Part shown: positions 63,967 to 64,000 of the stretch, piece after piece | Position numbering within the stretch: position 1 is the first letter of the stretch | Layout: each line of letters starts with the position of its first letter | From: Chlorops oryzae | Lineage: Eukaryota; Arthropoda; Insecta; Diptera; Chloropidae | Length of the DNA: 64,000 nucleotides | Assembly: GCA_020466095.1 (NCBI GenBank) | Contig: CM035806.1 | Span: 63,129,087-63,193,086 of the forward strand | Direction of reading: 5' to 3' | Position numbers and translations under genes: made by a program | The notes under the pieces: model-generated | What the model was told of the DNA's origin: nothing | The model's database searches: none | The model's input: only the letters and a program-made list of their open reading frames with translations

Positions 63967-64000
63967 CTATATGACTCACGGTCAGCAAATATATTAGATA

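Overview
This is a eukaryotic, almost certainly insect (higher fly, Brachycera-type) genomic window. Three things point there: short GT-AG introns of about 50-160 bp, Helentron (DINE-1/HINE-like) sequences with the dipteran signature of a TATACC hairpin start, a 'gatcagggtgac' block and a GTCT microsatellite, and insect-type mariner, Tc1, hobo-like hAT, PIF/Harbinger, Transib, Jockey and BEL elements. I cannot name the species. No rRNA, CRISPR or functional tRNA gene was found.

Host genes are few. A small unrecognised three-exon gene (4664-5530, +) converges on a four-exon PIG-X gene (5696-6674, -; GPI-anchor mannosyltransferase I subunit). An SLC17/Na-phosphate-cotransporter-like MFS gene lies at 53805-55378 (-). 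A MITE with a 3-bp ACT duplication sits inside exon 3 of the first gene; the reading frame is continuous on both sides of it.

The rest is layered transposable elements, most delimited here by terminal inverted repeats (TIRs) and target-site duplications (TSDs). Region 1 (0.5-8.3 kb): foldback and MITE copies around the two host genes. Region 2 (8.5-17.4 kb): a six-level nest. A TAA-flanked MITE holds a hAT (8510-17126), which holds a pogo-like element (8660-16546), which holds a GAGGCC element (10052-15446), which holds a PIF/Harbinger MITE (10068-13038), which holds a LINE (10120-12330), with further MITEs in side branches. Region 3 (18.8-37.7 kb): a broken CACTA/EnSpm-type transposase gene followed by a DUF4806-type gene. 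A 13.2-kb hAT (21767-35005) has inserted in the second gene; it holds a mariner (22063-28411), which holds a 5.04-kb Jockey-type LINE with a perfect 16-bp TSD. The hAT also holds a Helentron whose internal repeat has grown into a roughly 5-kb array of alternating 100/101-bp monomers. A CACT-ended element (35529-37435) carrying its own apparently intact 154-aa SAM-like gene interrupts the same DUF4806 exon.

Region 4 (38-49 kb): a hAT (40031-42622) holding a 1.4-kb near-palindrome, a retroposed sequence with a 13-bp TSD, and a hobo-like hAT (44936-49036) with an intact Tc1-family transposase. Region 5 (49.5-53.1 kb): a BEL/Pao gag remnant split by a Transib-like element, then a CACA-ended element enclosing two convergent tRNA-like sequences. 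Region 6 (56-64 kb): an arthropod TE-associated protein gene split by another CACT-ended element, an inverted Helentron copy, a Harbinger derivative keeping first exons of both Harbinger genes, and a second convergent tRNA-like pair.

The most interesting themes are the CACT-ended, TA-flanked elements that carry SAM or coiled-coil exons and land in coding exons of other elements, the Harbinger MITEs that keep remnants of both source genes, the Helentron-born satellite, and the convergent tRNA-like pairs. Gene functions are assigned by recognition of motifs only; no database search was possible.
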